A stretch of 64,000 nucleotides of DNA from Heliopora coerulea (GCA_030142905.1 JASJOG010000065.1:372001-436000); one strand, 5' to 3'; positions 44,346 through 55,347 are shown, numbered from the stretch's first letter. Translations and numbers: made by a program. The notes: a model not told the origin generated them from the sequence alone.

Positions 44346-44565
44346 ATCCAGTATAAATGAAGACAGTAAAGGCTAACGCATATGTTCTACTCGTGAAAAC
44401 AAGGTCAGTTGCAGCGTTAGATATGAGTTTTATTCATGAGTTATCGGAATGCTTTTTATATGTCAGTCCTTGGCTTGGGAGATTGCCAAGCACTGTCAGT
44501 GTTTATAAACTCGAACTGAATGATTTCTTTTTCGTTCAATAGTTATGATTAATATTACTTACTAC

Positions 44566-44708
44566 TTCTCTGATATTGCTGCGATATACCAAGCGTGCTC
44601 GAATGTGAAAATCAAGAGAGCATTATTTAGCGCAACGTTGTCCGATGGGGTGGAAGAGTGGGCTAGAGCTCACTTAGATAATGTTGTAAGTGTAACAGCA
44701 GGAATAAG
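44566..44708 (+). pseudogene. DDX52: DDX52-like exon a (motif III)
   Basis: Encodes FSDIAAIYQACSNVKIKRAL, FSATLSDGVEEWARAHLDNV and VSVTAGI, matching the SAT region of DDX52. The donor GTGTGT at 44709 leaves a split Arg codon. The 5' boundary is approximate. Confidence 0.88.
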
Positions 44709-44904
44709 GTGTGTATCATGTTGACCATATGGTGAAATGGTTGATGCATTGTATTGTGGTGTGTTCTCATTGAGTTAGTTGGTCACCCGAGCTGGGATTC
44801 GAGTCAGGATTCCTAACAACAGAGTAACGCATTTCTAATCTAAAAATGTATGTGATCGCTTCGTATCCGCGTCTGGAACTAATCCTCACCATAATCTCAA
44901 CCCG

Positions 44905-45003
44905 AACGTGAATTCGAATCTGAATTCGAATCTGAATTCGAATCCCAGCTCGAATCCCAGCTCGAATCCCAACTCGAATCCCAACTGGAATTTTAACTCG
45001 GGT
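44905..45003. repeat. Minisatellite of CTCGAATCCCAA-like units
   Basis: About eight tandem 12-bp units, variants of GAATCTGAATTC and GAATCCCAGCTC, lie directly before the pogo-like element. Confidence 0.85.
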
Positions 45004-45026
45004 TCTTGCTGTCCTCGTTCCCATTA

Positions 45027-46008
45027 TAGTGGAACCTGTATATAACGGCCCTGTATTAAGCGGCCACCCTCTATTAAGCGGCCAGTTTTCAAAGTCCCGA
45101 ATTTTGCCCATACACATGCTGTAATTGTTACCTCTATTAAGCGGCCACCTCTATTAAGCGGTCGCGGCCACCCTTAAGCAGTCCCATGTTTGTCTTTCTT
45201 TGTTCTTTTTACCTGTATTAAGCGGTCACCCTTAAACGGAAACCCAAAGCCACATGTCTTTTCATGCAGTATTTTCTTGTGTCTGATTGTGGTTAAGAAG
45301 CGATCCATCATCATTATAGAAATGACAATGCTAATGCTTATAATTAACCGTTCATTATGGTCAATTCTTTCCAGATGTCAGCAATGAGCTGCAGTACAAA
45401 ATCACGAGATGCAAAAAATTTTGTTTCGAATCTGCTTCCCTCTAGCTCTACTTGAAATTACTTTTTCAGATAGCTTCTTCTTGAGCAGTGTGATTGTGAA
45501 GAAATGGCTTCCAAACGTATATTTGTACGAGATTTCCAGGTCATAACCTCCACCACTTTCAATGCGCTTGCCCTTTACAGTGACTTTTCCGTTGCTTGTT
45601 GGTTTGAATTTTATTTCCAACAACGCTACTTTAGCAAAATTTCCGTTTTATCTCCACGTTGATCGTAAGAACTATGAAATGACGGAATGAGATGTATGTC
45701 GTTGTGAACTGTAAGTCAGAAATACTGCATGGTAGAGCAAAAGACAATTGATTGTACCTTTTCATAACTTTACGTTTATTGCACCGCTCCATTTACAAGT
45801 TAGCAACTTTGTTGAAAGTAAAGATCGCCTGAAAGAGCATTGATTTTCTTACTGTTTGCTTGAATGTAGTGTCGTATGACACGCTATTGAAATCGACATT
45901 TGACCACGCCCAGTGAGTATTTTTAGTGATCCTGTATTAAGCGGCCACCAGCATTAAGCGGCCAGTTTCGGAAGTCCCGAGGGTGGCCGTTATGTACAGG
46001 TTCTACTG
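45027..46008. mobile_element. pogo/Tigger-like non-autonomous element
   Basis: The left end reads TAGTGGAACCTGTATATAAC and the right end, reverse-complemented, CAGTAGAACCTGTACATAAC, flanked on both sides by TA. These match the CAGTRGAACCTSTATAA ends of pogo/Tigger-type elements. Subterminal copies of ATTAAGCGGCCACC occur near both ends. The interior has no transposase motif. It sits in an intron of the DDX52-like pseudogene. Confidence 0.88.
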
Positions 46009-46281
46009 TAATTTCTTTCCGTATTGTCATCAAAGTGTGTTTTCACTTATTAATTAATCCAATGCTTTGAAGTCTTTTCAGTTTGTTTTTATCTTCTGAC
46101 ACTGTCGATTTGTAAACTTTGAAGAAAGCGTTCTAGTCTTCCGATCGTTCCTTCATTCGTTTGTTCGATATTACATTGTTAGTTCGTTCATCTAAAAGCC
46201 TGTTTCTCGCTAATTTGTACGCTCACTTTTTTTGCTCCTTTTTATCGTTTTGCTTGATTATTTCCTCGAAACCATTAAAAG

Positions 46282-46372
46282 AAATTCTGCAGCAGAGACT
46301 GTTCAACAGGAGCTATTGTTTGTTGGACAAGAATCTGGTAAGCTGATTGCAATCAGGGACATCATCCAAAAG
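46282..46372 (+). pseudogene. DDX52: DDX52-like exon b
   Basis: After a TTAAAAG acceptor, one base completes the Arg codon, then [20 protein letters not shown] and [10 protein letters not shown], then a GTAAAG donor in phase 0. The acceptor lacks a pyrimidine tract, which may be decay. Confidence 0.88.
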
Positions 46373-46743
46373 GTAAAGGCACTTGGCTTTACTATAAATC
46401 CCAGTTTACGCAAGGGTGTTTGATATAGCGGACACGGTAAATGTCGACTAAATAAAAAGATAAGAAAAACCCCACTGGCACACGTACACAAAACCTACCG
46501 AGTAAACGTAAAATAACAAGCCAAAACTCTGTTTACGGGTTTAGCACAAAGTGGAGGTACCTCGTCCAAAACCTCTTTTGTGTAATAATCCGACAGCAAT
46601 TTAAAGTAGAGGGTTGCGTAAGATCTTTTTATGAAATTGAAAAGGTGAAAGGTTGTGTATTGGAGAAAATACTACGACGAGAGTCTAACCGTTCGAGAAA
46701 AGGCCCCTCGTCAAGGTTAAAGGCGATCTACTGATGAAGGACC

Positions 46744-47087
46744 TGTAGTGGGATTTGATATCATTAGAATTGCTAATATTGTATCACTGTATATAAGTAG
46801 GTAGCATTTTAGACCCCGTTCACACGATACCGGTACGAAATGAAACCGTAACGAAATTATTATGGTTAGGCCTTGCGTTCACACGGTGCCGGTATGAAAA
46901 AGCATGAAACCGTAATGCTAACCGTAACGATTTGAAACCGTAATGTGAAACCGTAATCGTGTGAACAGGTTCGTACCGTGATATTTTGATACCGGTGCAG
47001 TTTCGTACCGCTATCATGTGAACGGGGTCTTAAATAAACGTCGGATTTCGTCTAATGTGCTTGTTCTAAACAGTATTAAACATTACA
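46744..47087 (+). repeat. Gypsy 2 5' LTR carrying a MITE
   Basis: Begins TGTAGTGGGATTTG and ends AACATTACA. The MITE at 46812-47029 splits it; without it and one TTA copy, the length equals the other LTR. Confidence 0.93.
46812..47029. mobile_element. Harbinger-like MITE with TTA duplication and internal empty-site control
   Basis: The ends GACCCCGTTCACACGATACC and its inverted partner (GCTATCATGTGAACGGGGTC) form a roughly 25-bp TIR. TTA occurs at 46809-46811 and 47030-47032, once only in the other LTR, proving the insertion and its 3-bp duplication. 3-bp TWA duplications are typical of PIF/Harbinger. The interior is full of GAAACCGTAA words. Confidence 0.92.
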
Positions 47088-47118
47088 TGGTGGCAGCGGT
47101 GGGATGATCGGTGCCGAA

Positions 47119-47846
47119 ATGGATGGGTTTGTAAAACCTAACCAAGTCTCCTTCGAAGGAAACGCAGCTGAGAAATGGCGAAGATTTTAGCAAAAGTTCG
47201 AAATATTGATTGTTGCCTCGGGCAATGAAAAGAAATCAAAGAAAGAGAAATGTTGTATGCTTTTAAATCTTGCCGGAGAACAAGCGATCGAAGTTTACAA
47301 CACATTTACGTTTACGGACAGAGAAGAAGAAGATGATCCTGAAGTGCTGATGAGAAAATTTGAAGAGTACTGCAATCCGAAAAGAAATATAACGTATGAA
47401 CGATATTTATTCAACACTCGTATGCAAGGGCTTAACGAAACCATTGATTACAAGCCAAGAATTGTGAATTCAGCGCTCTATGCGATGAGCTGATTCGAGA
47501 TAGAATAGTTGTTAGCATTCGAGACAATTCAGTTAGAAGTTGGTTACTTCGAGAGGCGGACTTAGATCTAAAAAACGCGATAGACATTTGTCGACTTGCA
47601 GAACAAACACAAAGTCATATGGATGCATTGAAGAACAACCCGATAACAATAGACGAGGTTCAAAGAGACTTAATAAAAACAAAGCGTATTGAAAGTAAAA
47701 GAAAGAAACACGGACATTCGAGTCGTGAAACAGACGAAGTTCAATGCAAATTTTATGGGAAGAAGCATCAAAGGGAGAAACGGAAATGCCCCGCCTTTGG
47801 AAAGAATTGCAAGAAATGTGGTAAGCAAAACCACTTTGCAAAGGTA
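47119..47846 (+). pseudogene. Gypsy 2 gag, 5' part
   Basis: Starts MDGFVKPNQVSFEGNAAEKW, has an in-frame TAG at 47188, then LLNLAGEQAIEVYNTFTFTD, a frame change near 47480, and a zinc-knuckle block (CPAFGKNCKKCGKQNHFAK). The Tc1 element interrupts it within the knuckle at 47847. Confidence 0.85.
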
Positions 47847-49642
47847 CAGGGGGTGGACAAAAAAAAGTGACCCCCCATATAAAAATACGGCTTATGGGAT
47901 ATAAACTTCACAAGCTTGCAGAAGATGTGAAGAAATGCAAAAAACTATTCAGTTGAAGAATAAATTAGCTAAACACTTATGATTTATGATCCTCAAATTT
48001 GATTTTTACAACAAATGTAATAAGAAATAAAAATATTATTAAATAATATGAATATTTTAAATGTTATGCCATTGTTGTTGTTCGGCGTTACTAACAAACC
48101 TTTTGCTTAATAAACACGCTTTCAACGCAAAATAATATCACATTCCTACATGTATCATGCTACTGTTATCAGCAGTAGAGTTTATGCCTAAAATCTTTCA
48201 GTACTTTATTGGCATTCCCTTGGATTTTATGACAGCTTTGCATCGACTAGGCATGCTTTCAACAAGCTTATGCAAGTATTCGTCTGTTATCTCATTCCAT
48301 CCACTTTTAGTTATTTCGAAAAGCTTATCTTTATTCTTTGGGTTTCTATTTTTTGTCAAACGATTCAATTCAGCCCATAAATTTTCAATGGGGTTTAAAT
48401 CTGGCGATTGAGCTGGCCATTGCATAACATCAGTTTTTATTTTTAAGATATTTTGAAACCAGCCCACTCGTGTGTATGGGGTCGTTGTCGTGTTGGAATA
48501 CAAAACCATCAGGACATAACCGATTGGCGGATGGGACAAGAAGATGTATCAAGATTTTCCTGTATACTTCTCCAGTCATTATTCCCTTGACTTGATGTAA
48601 ATCACCAACGCCATTCCACGAAAAACACCCCCAGACATTAATGGATTTTTCATGTTTCATTGTTCCCTGCATTGAGCGATTTGACATCTTTTCACCTTTA
48701 GTTCTCCACACATATTGAGTGGATTGGTTTTGAAGACAAAATGGCGACTCATCGCTCCATACAACTCGCATCCATTGATCCTCGCTTCAACCAACATGCT
48801 CACAGGCAAAGGATAAACGTAACAAACGATTCTTTTCACTAACATAAGGCTTCTTAGATTTCTTTCTCCATGTCAAGCCTTTTTCTTTGAGACGGCGCTG
48901 AATAGTTTTGCGGCTTACTTTGTCTCCTGTCTGAGCTTTGAGTTGATAAGCTATTTCTTTTTTTGTCGGCGTTCCTGCTTTTGAACATTTAACAATGAAA
49001 CGATCACTTCGCTCACTAATTTTACGTTTTCGACCAGACCCAGGACTGCGTCTACAACTTCCACTCAACTTCAATATTGCGCAAAGTTTCTTTGCTCCTG
49101 AGTAACTCAGGTTATATTCTCGTGAAATTTGACAAGCACCAACTCCAGCCTTGAGCATTCCAAGAATTTCATGATTCCTTCCAGTCTTGGCCTGTGATCT
49201 TTCTTTCTGGGTCTCTTTTCTTGTCTTTTTAGCAATTTCCTCCTCTTTACCAATAATCCCTTTCCAGTGCATCCAAAAAGGGCTAATAAATGCGCAACTT
49301 AAAACTTTAGTATTTACGAAAACCATTCAAATATTGTGGGACGATAATTCTGATTGATTTTTTGCGACAACGTGAGGACTAAAGCGCATATGCTCAAGAC
49401 ATTCAAAGGTACATAATATTACCTAACTTTCGAAAACAACACGACCTGATATTAAAATCGACAAAAGTTTGTATTTTTTCGTATTTTAGTACTTAAATCT
49501 ATTGTGTAAGTTCAAATTTAATAAAATGTTGACCAGTCTGTGCTAAAACAAAGTGGTTTCTACATTTTCTATCACTTTGGTATGTGTTTGAATAAGAAAC
49601 CGTATTTCTATAGAGGGGCTACTTTTTTTTGTCCACCCTCTG
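47847..49642 (-). mobile_element. Tc1/mariner element, transposase on minus strand, defective
   Basis: The ends CAGGGGGTGGACAAAAAAAA and TTTTTTTTGTCCACCCTCTG form the TIR, flanked by TA (47845-47846 and 49643-49644). The interior encodes a Tc1-type transposase. It is nested in the gag zinc knuckle of Gypsy 2, so it is younger than that insertion. Confidence 0.95.
48198..49326 (-). pseudogene. Tc1-like DDE transposase, one stop and one frameshift
   Basis: N-terminal paired-type helix-turn-helix (EILGMLKAGVGACQISREYN, SYSGAKKLCAIL, GSGRKRKISERSDRFI, SRKTIQRRLKEKGL). The catalytic Asp words are VVWSDESPF and VFQHDNDPIHTS; the third acid lies in SPDLNPIENLWAELN, giving DD34E spacing. A TGA stands where Trp is expected (after EHVG), and a one-base shift lies near 48440, so it is inactive. 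Confidence 0.93.
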
Positions 49643-49644
49643 TA

Positions 49645-50610
49645 TGTAAAACCTCAGTTGATACTCATGCACTAGAGACACAAGAATTTTTCGTGGGGGT
49701 AATTGAGGAGGAACAAAATGTAGACGGTTAAGCAGAAGAATGGAATTTAACTGTTGAAATTTTGAATCAGTCTGTGCAATTCAAACTAGATACGGGCGCA
49801 AAATGCAACGTGATGTCAAAACAACAACTAAAGAAATTAGCGTTCACTAGAAAGTTAACTAAAACTAACATTAGACTTGTCTCCAACAGTGGAAACATCA
49901 TCGAAGTTGAAGGAACTATAGATTTATTGGTACATCACAGAAAGGGAGTATTTCCGTTGCAATGTTACATCGTTAATAAGCCTGTACAAGCTATTTTAGG
50001 GTTAATAGCTTGCGAAGAGTTAAATTTTATACAAAGGGTTGAGAACATACGTGAAGACGAAGGATGTGACATTTTTAAAGTCTATGAAGATCTCTTCTCG
50101 CCAAATAACACTGGTTGTCTTCCTGTAACGCATCACTTAGAGACGGGGAGGAATGTCAAACCAGTTGTACATCCGCCAAGACAGGTTCTTGCCGCTTTAC
50201 GACCAAAGATCAAGGCTGAATTAGATCGTATGGAGAAACTAGGAGTGGTCACGCCTATTACAACACCAACACCCTGGGTTTCATCATTGGTTACAGTTGT
50301 AAAGCCTGAGAAGATTCGTTTGTGCATCGATCCGAAAGGTATGAATCAAGCTATAAGAAGAGAGTACTACCAAATGAAGACCATTGAAGATGTCTTAACC
50401 CGACTAACAAGTGCGAACTTATTTTCAATCCTTGATGCAGCAAGTGGCATTAGACAGATTCCGCTATTTCAAGACATAGAAGGTTGTGAAGTGATTACTG
50501 ATGATCTCATTAAGTCACATTTTGCTCGCTACGGTATTCCCGATGTTCAAATAAGTGATAACGGACCTCAATTAGTCTCTAAGTACTTTAAAGATTTTCA
50601 GAAAGCTTAG
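49645..50610 (+). pseudogene. Gypsy 2 protease and RT fused to integrase by internal deletion
   Basis: The protease site reads FKLDTGAKCNVMS. RT text continues through ELDRMEKLGVVTPITTPTPW, IRLCIDPKGMNQAI and LTSANLFSILDAASGIRQIP. Then at about 50475 it passes directly into integrase text (HFARYGIPDVQISDNGPQLV). The RT catalytic YxDD, the RNase H domain and the integrase zinc domain are missing, and the frame stays open across the joint. A stop interrupts the stretch before the protease (DG-TAA). Confidence 0.9.
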
Positions 50611-50614
50611 AATT

Positions 50615-51264
50615 TTGAACACATTACAAGCTCGCCTGGATATCCACAAAAGTAATGGTGGTGCAGAGAGAGCCGTACATGCTGCTAAGATGCTGATGAA
50701 GAAAGCTTTTGAAGATGGCGTCGATTCACATATGTCCCTACTAAACCAACGTAATACACCTCGAGATTCAAAATTAGGCAGTCCAGCTCAACGCCTGATG
50801 TCCAGACAAACGAAGACACTTCTACATATAGCTGAAGAATTACTTAAACCTGAAATCAAAGACCCAAAAGTCGTTCAGGAACAGTTACAGATGTATAGAG
50901 CACAACAGAAAAAGATTTTGATCGCCGAACCCAAGAGTTGCCACAACTTAGAAAAGGGGATGTTGTACGTATTCGTGGACAAGATGGTTTCCAAAGAAAA
51001 GGAATTGTATGAGACAAATGCAAACAGCCTCGAACATATATGGTAAAATCGCCGATGGGGGTATATAGAAGAAATCGTAAACATCTGTTGAAAGTAGAAG
51101 AGCCTCCGCCAAAAACCGAATACACAGAAGACGAGATGCAAAACGGAACTCAAAGTAAATCAGAGAAAAAAGACGAAGTCCAAGAAGATAGTGATAACCC
51201 AAGCCAGTCATACTATACGAGAAGTGGTCGCTTAGTCAAGCTACCAGATAGTCTTAGATACTGA
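50615..51264 (+). pseudogene. Gypsy 2 integrase C-terminal part
   Basis: Contains SNGGAERAVHAAKMLMKKAF and GSPAQRLMSRQTKTLL, the end of the integrase core, then a frame change into a basic tail with SYYTRSGRLVKLPDSLRY, the usual Gypsy C-terminal motif. It ends 110 bp before the 3' LTR. Confidence 0.85.
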
Positions 51265-51375
51265 CATTCTTAGTGAACATGATTTACCTTTAAATTTTGT
51301 AGAAAATAAGAAAGAAAAAAAAAGATAACTTAGAATTTGGATAGATAACTTGCAACTTTCATAAAGTAAGGGAGA

Positions 51376-51498
51376 TGTAGTGGGATTTGATATCATTAGA
51401 ATTGCTAATATTGTGTCACTGTATATAAGTAGGTAGCATTTTAAATAAACGTCGTATTTCGTCTAATGTGCTTGTTCTAAACGGTACTAAAGATTACA
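51376..51498 (+). repeat. Gypsy 2 3' LTR (MITE-free)
   Basis: Begins TGTAGTGGGATTTG, ends AAGATTACA, and provides the empty-site version of the MITE insertion. Confidence 0.93.
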
Positions 51499-51696
51499 GG
51501 ACCCTCGTTCTAAATGTTAGTTTCTTATTTTAGTATTTTCACCAGTGCACAATCTTTTTACATTTTTCCTGTTGATTAAACCGGTTTTGATTCACGTCCA
51601 AACCCTAGTTCTAATATCTTTTGTTGTCTTGGAATTATATTTTCGTACCAAATACATTTTTGTATTTTTTTTTCCTCAAAAACTATTTTGTTACAG

Positions 51697-51819
51697 GGAT
51701 TCACTCCACCTATGTTGGTGTTGGTACAATCAAAAAAACGAGCCAAAGAATTATTCCACGAGCTCATCTATGATGAAATTTATGTCGATGTCATTCGTTC
51801 AGACAGAATGCAAAGTCAG
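51697..51819 (+). pseudogene. DDX52: DDX52-like exon c
   Basis: 41 codons, phase 0, GFTPPMLVLVQSKKRAKELF, HELIYDEIYVDVIRSDRMQS, Q. Acceptor TTACAG, donor GTTGGG. Intact on its own. The intron upstream contains the whole Gypsy 2 element. Confidence 0.9.
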
Positions 51820-52422
51820 GTTGGGAATAAAAGTACTGTATTATTTATTGAGACTACAACGAACGAACATGACGGAAACCAAAATGAAATAGTCCATTGT
51901 TGTACGAAATATCGTGTATAATTATGATACTTTTATTACTTAAGGCGACAAGTTTATTAATGGTTGTTTCCACTAATTCGTATTTACTCCCTCATTAAAT
52001 GAAGGCTTCAGTCAATTAATCAGTCAGTTAATGAAACGGTTACACAATAATCAACCTATCGATCAATCAATGACAAAGTAATAATAGAATGCTGTTTTCA
52101 AATCTGTGTTTTTTTATCGTAATAAACATTTCGTTAATTCACCGGTTAAGCTTCATTTGCAAATTGCCCATGTCATATCTTGTAATGTGATGATTCTTTA
52201 TCACTCCAGTCATAAGGCTTTGCTGCGTATCTGAAAGTCATCAAATTTCGAAGCTGAAATTGTCCAGATGGTGTCACGTAATTCGTAACTGGGCAACCAA
52301 CAGCAAAGCTAAATTGGTCCATAGTTCCAACCATACGAATCCTTATCTACAAATCAACACATCTCCCCTTGACATATAAAAGGAATTTAATTCCTTTGCG
52401 AATTCGAATTACTGAATTACTG

Positions 52423-52455
52423 AGAGACAATGTGAAGTGTTTCCGTACGGGAAAG
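52423..52455 (+). pseudogene. DDX52: DDX52-like exon d, donor destroyed
   Basis: Encodes RDNVKCFRTGK where DDX52 has RDNTVHSFRAGK (one residue lost). The bases after AAG are ATAAAG, where a GTAAAG-type donor is expected, a G-to-A change that should abolish splicing. Confidence 0.75.
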
Positions 52456-52566
52456 ATAAAGATTTAGTTTTTATATTTTGTGTCAGTGAATTCATGTGGT
52501 AGTTCTTACGTTGCTTGAAATGTTAGATTCCAATATGTTGAAAACTGTTTCATTTTTCTCCTTTAG

Positions 52567-52682
52567 ATCTGGGTTTTGATATGCACCGAGCTAATGGGAC
52601 GTGGAATTGATTTCAAGGAGGTCAATCCGGTGGTGAATTATGACTTCCCCAACGTCCAGTGTGGCGTACATTCACATAATAG
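52567..52682 (+). pseudogene. DDX52: DDX52-like exon e, frameshifted
   Basis: Encodes [20 protein letters not shown] and PVVNYDFPN; the text then shifts frame by one base to SVAYIHIIG before a GTATAG donor. Motif V (GRGIDF) is present. Acceptor CTTTAG. Confidence 0.88.
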
Positions 52683-52921
52683 GTATAGGAGTTCAGGCTT
52701 GTCTGTCAATAAAGTGACCTAAAAAATAGACAATAGAACTGTGCACAACTGCTAATTTGTGATAAAAACGATCTTTTGCAAACACGTCAAACAGTTTTAC
52801 AAGCGTTTGATTAGAATGAAGTTTTTCATTTGACAAATAGACCCCCAACCACTAAAGAGCTTAAATACTGCACGTTATTCATGCTTGTATTTTTTTGTTA
52901 TTTGATTTTTGGGTTGGACAG

Positions 52922-52992
52922 GGAGAGCGGGTCGCCAAGGAAAAGCCGTAACGTTTTTTACCGAAGATGACGTAGTGAATTTACGAAGATAG
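52922..52992 (+). pseudogene. DDX52: DDX52-like exon f, early stop
   Basis: Encodes GRAGRQGKAVTFFTEDDVVN then LRR-stop. DDX52 continues for about 70 or more residues here. The Arg-Thr of motif VI is missing because the acceptor context (GGTTGGACAG) appears altered. Confidence 0.8.
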
Positions 52993-53239
52993 AACTCTGT
53001 TTTGTTGACCTTTAAGTTAATTACTCCGCCGATTGTCGTAAAGTGAATTCAGGACAAGTATTGAAATTTCTTAATGACCAGGTCGCGGAATTGAAATTTT
53101 TATCCCTTGAGTATCGACGTTTTTCGGGATTTTTTCCAAGCACATTTTAAAAAGGTGATATAAAAATGGGATACTGTGTGGGCAGTATAAAACAGCACAA
53201 AAAGTTAAAAGGTTGGTAGACTGCCGAATTTCTGATAAA

Positions 53240-53274
53240 GAATTCTAACGTTTCGGGCTATGGTCCTTCGTCAG
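53240..53274 (-). ncRNA. Possible hammerhead-ribozyme-like motif
   Basis: On the minus strand CTGACGAAGG, a short block, then CCCGAAACGTTAG matches the CUGANGA...GAAA core. It shares CGAAACGTTAGAA with the motif at 17538. Penelope-like elements are known to carry hammerheads near their ends. Stems I and III are not convincing by eye. Confidence 0.3.
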
Positions 53275-54351
53275 AGAGTGAAACGAGTTGACTCGTTTCA
53301 AGTTTTCTCGAGTTAACTTGTGTACAACTGTTTACCCGAATGAATATTTTGCTCACAATTCGCTCACGAATGTTGGAATATGTCCTGAAGACACTCGTGA
53401 ATGGATTGTATACCGGTATATCAGGATGAACAATCAAATGCGACAACGTGGAAACAGCTCAGCAGCGAGGACGTATGCTTTTCCTCCATTTCACTTTCAT
53501 GACATTCGCATGCGCAATAAATGTTTTATGTCTTGCTTCACGTCCGAGTTAAGGCTCTTCTTAAATAAAAACAGCTTAAAATTTCATTCCAGAACAAGCC
53601 CATAAGGCTTGAACATTTTTTAAGGGCGTTTTGCGCCATATATAAGCAGGATCTTATTTTGTATTGTATGAACGGCACTAACTGTGTTCTTACACTGTCA
53701 TTGCTTTATTTTTTTATTTTTGGTTTCTCTTTTTAGAGAAATGGTTCAATCCTCGAAAAGAAAAGTTTTTCTCAAAACCACAGGACGATGGGAGATAATG
53801 GTATGTTCATTGATAAATTTCGAACTATCAATGAAGTGGAACTGTTTGATGTTTGAGAAACGTGAGAGCTTGGATATATGAAGGTAGATGAACGGGTTCG
53901 ATCCCCGTCTGGGGCTCAGAAATCATTTTCTGAGTATTGAGCTTGAAGATCGTTCATCTACTTTAATGAAGTGGAACATTAGGCTTGCTTTGTTTCTGTT
54001 TATGTAAAGTCACGACAAGTGAACCCGAAAAGTGAACAAAGGCTACATGAACAGAAGAGAACAAGCTATTAACACAAAGGATTTACGAAAGCCATTACAA
54101 ATAACCCAGTGCCAAGAAGTTCTCGTAAATATCATATGATAAACTGTTCATTACCCTCTCTTGTTCAACATGTATTAATGAAATATTAGACCCATGTTTT
54201 TTGAAAGAACCTCATGAGAAACGTCAGATATATATTTCACCTCCACAGACTTAACGCTCGGTCGGTAACTAAGTAGCTAGTTCAGACGCTAATTAATTTA
54301 AACATGCTGCTGCTAGTAGGCGGTCATCAACTTGCAACAATATGCTGTTAG

Positions 54352-54620
54352 CAGTGGCGTACCCAGACGTCAGGGTATTTGTAGTGCTAGGAGACTGAAC
54401 GAGTGCATCCTGGGGAAAACGCTAGATCTGACTGTTGCTCTCGCTAAACTGCGTCAGGTTTTATAAATGCAACACTTTTCACGAAAAGGAATTTTTAGCT
54501 TTGGGTAAGTTTTGGCTTTTCGTTTCTATTAGTTTCCGCAATTTTTTTCTCTATTTTATTTCTTTGTTACAAAAATTTGCAGGCCTTGGCCCACAGGCCC
54601 ATGCGCTGGGTGCGCCACTA
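54352..54620. mobile_element. hAT-like MITE, diverged
   Basis: CAGTGGCGTACCCAG at the left is inverted as CTGGGTGCGCCACTA at the right. The 8-bp flanks (GCTGTTAG and GTTGGTTT) are only partly similar, so the duplication has decayed or the ends are shifted. Confidence 0.65.
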
Positions 54621-55202
54621 GTTGGTTTCGCGAAACTGCGGCTAAGATTACAGGTTTACAGTCGACATTTTTGTTGCAGTTTGACAAGGGCTGAGGTCGA
54701 CTAAGGCGATCCACGAACCAGGTGGAAATCGTCGGTTAAGTATAAAAAAGAGAGCCCAGCAAAAAAGACAAAGTATAGGCATTTTAAAATTCGTATGTTT
54801 TATTATGTTTTAATTTACCTCTTTTTGGTTTGTATCCGAAAGAATTCTGAAATTCAGAATTCTTTGAGATCAGTCATGGCAGTCACCAAGCTTTGAACTT
54901 TTTATCTTAATTAACACTGCCTACGTAGTATTTAATTTTTAATTTTGCTCTTGATAACTGCGTAACGTTGAAGTGATTACTTTCTCTGTGTTTGTTAATA
55001 GTAAGGATGGCATGTTCTCAGAATTTTCCGGTTTATTTTTGGAACAAGACGTCATATGCTGCTCTCCTACCTGACACACCCGCTACCCGAGCCACCCGAC
55101 CAGCCCAATAAAGCCAAAAAATACTGTTTGACCAAGAGATCTTTCGAAGGCATTCCTATATTTGCGATAACGATTTCCGAAATATAGCTAATTTAACTTA
55201 AG

Positions 55203-55347
55203 ATGGGCGGAAAGAAGGGAAATTTGGACGACTGCAAGGATGGCGAAAAACAGAAGGAAAACATTGATGCTTCGATATTTTCCTCGAATCGTAAGAATGC
55301 AGTGCCAGTAGAAAGCGATGAACTATCCGACTACAACGGTCTCCAAG
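55203..55347 (+). CDS. Unknown gene, first coding exon
   Basis: The start AAGATGG is a good context. It encodes MGGKKGNLDDCKDGEKQKEN, IDASIFSSNRKNAVPVESDE, LSDYNGLQ, a charged, polar N-terminus without signal peptide. The donor GTTAGA leaves one base of a split codon, which agrees with exon 2. I do not recognise the family. Confidence 0.65.

Larger units (their letters stand above)
46744..51498 (+). mobile_element. Ty3/Gypsy LTR retrotransposon 2 with nested insertions, defective
   Basis: LTRs at 46744-47087 (including a 218-bp MITE) and 51376-51498 are 123 bp once the MITE is removed, with about five differences. The flanks are a perfect 5-bp duplication GGACC (46739-46743 and 51499-51503). 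After the 5' LTR comes TGGTGGCAGCGGTGGGA, a plausible primer site; before the 3' LTR comes AAAGTAAGGGAGA, a purine tract. gag, protease, part of RT and part of integrase are recognisable. A Tc1/mariner element interrupts gag. Inserted in the DDX52-like intron between exons b and c. Confidence 0.95.
44566..52992 (+). pseudogene. DDX52: DDX52/ROK1-like DEAD-box RNA helicase, decayed C-terminal half
   Basis: DDX52 (yeast Rok1) is a nucleolar helicase for 18S rRNA processing. Five exon remnants in order encode the helicase C-terminal half: AIYQACSNVKIKRALFSATL (motif III SAT), [68 protein letters not shown], and GRAGRQGKAVTFFTEDD. Damage: the donor after RDNVKCFRTGK is AT not GT, a one-base frameshift follows YDFPN, motif VI (HRIGRTGR) is reduced, and TAG follows NLRR. 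The ATP-binding half with the DEAD box is not in the window; Gypsy 1 sits just upstream. Confidence 0.9.

Noticed and set aside
45402..45623. 73-codon minus-strand ORF in the pogo-like element as a transposase remnant
   Set aside because: It has no DDE motif, no CENP-B-type helix-turn-helix and is too short.
44566..52992. Functional DDX52 gene
   Set aside because: A destroyed donor, frameshift, missing motif VI residues and early stop together exceed what alternative splicing could repair.
53741..53811. Basic C-terminal exon of the DDX52-like gene (FNPRKEKFFSKPQDDGR)
   Set aside because: It is basic like the DDX52 tail, but no specific residues match and the needed exons between are missing.
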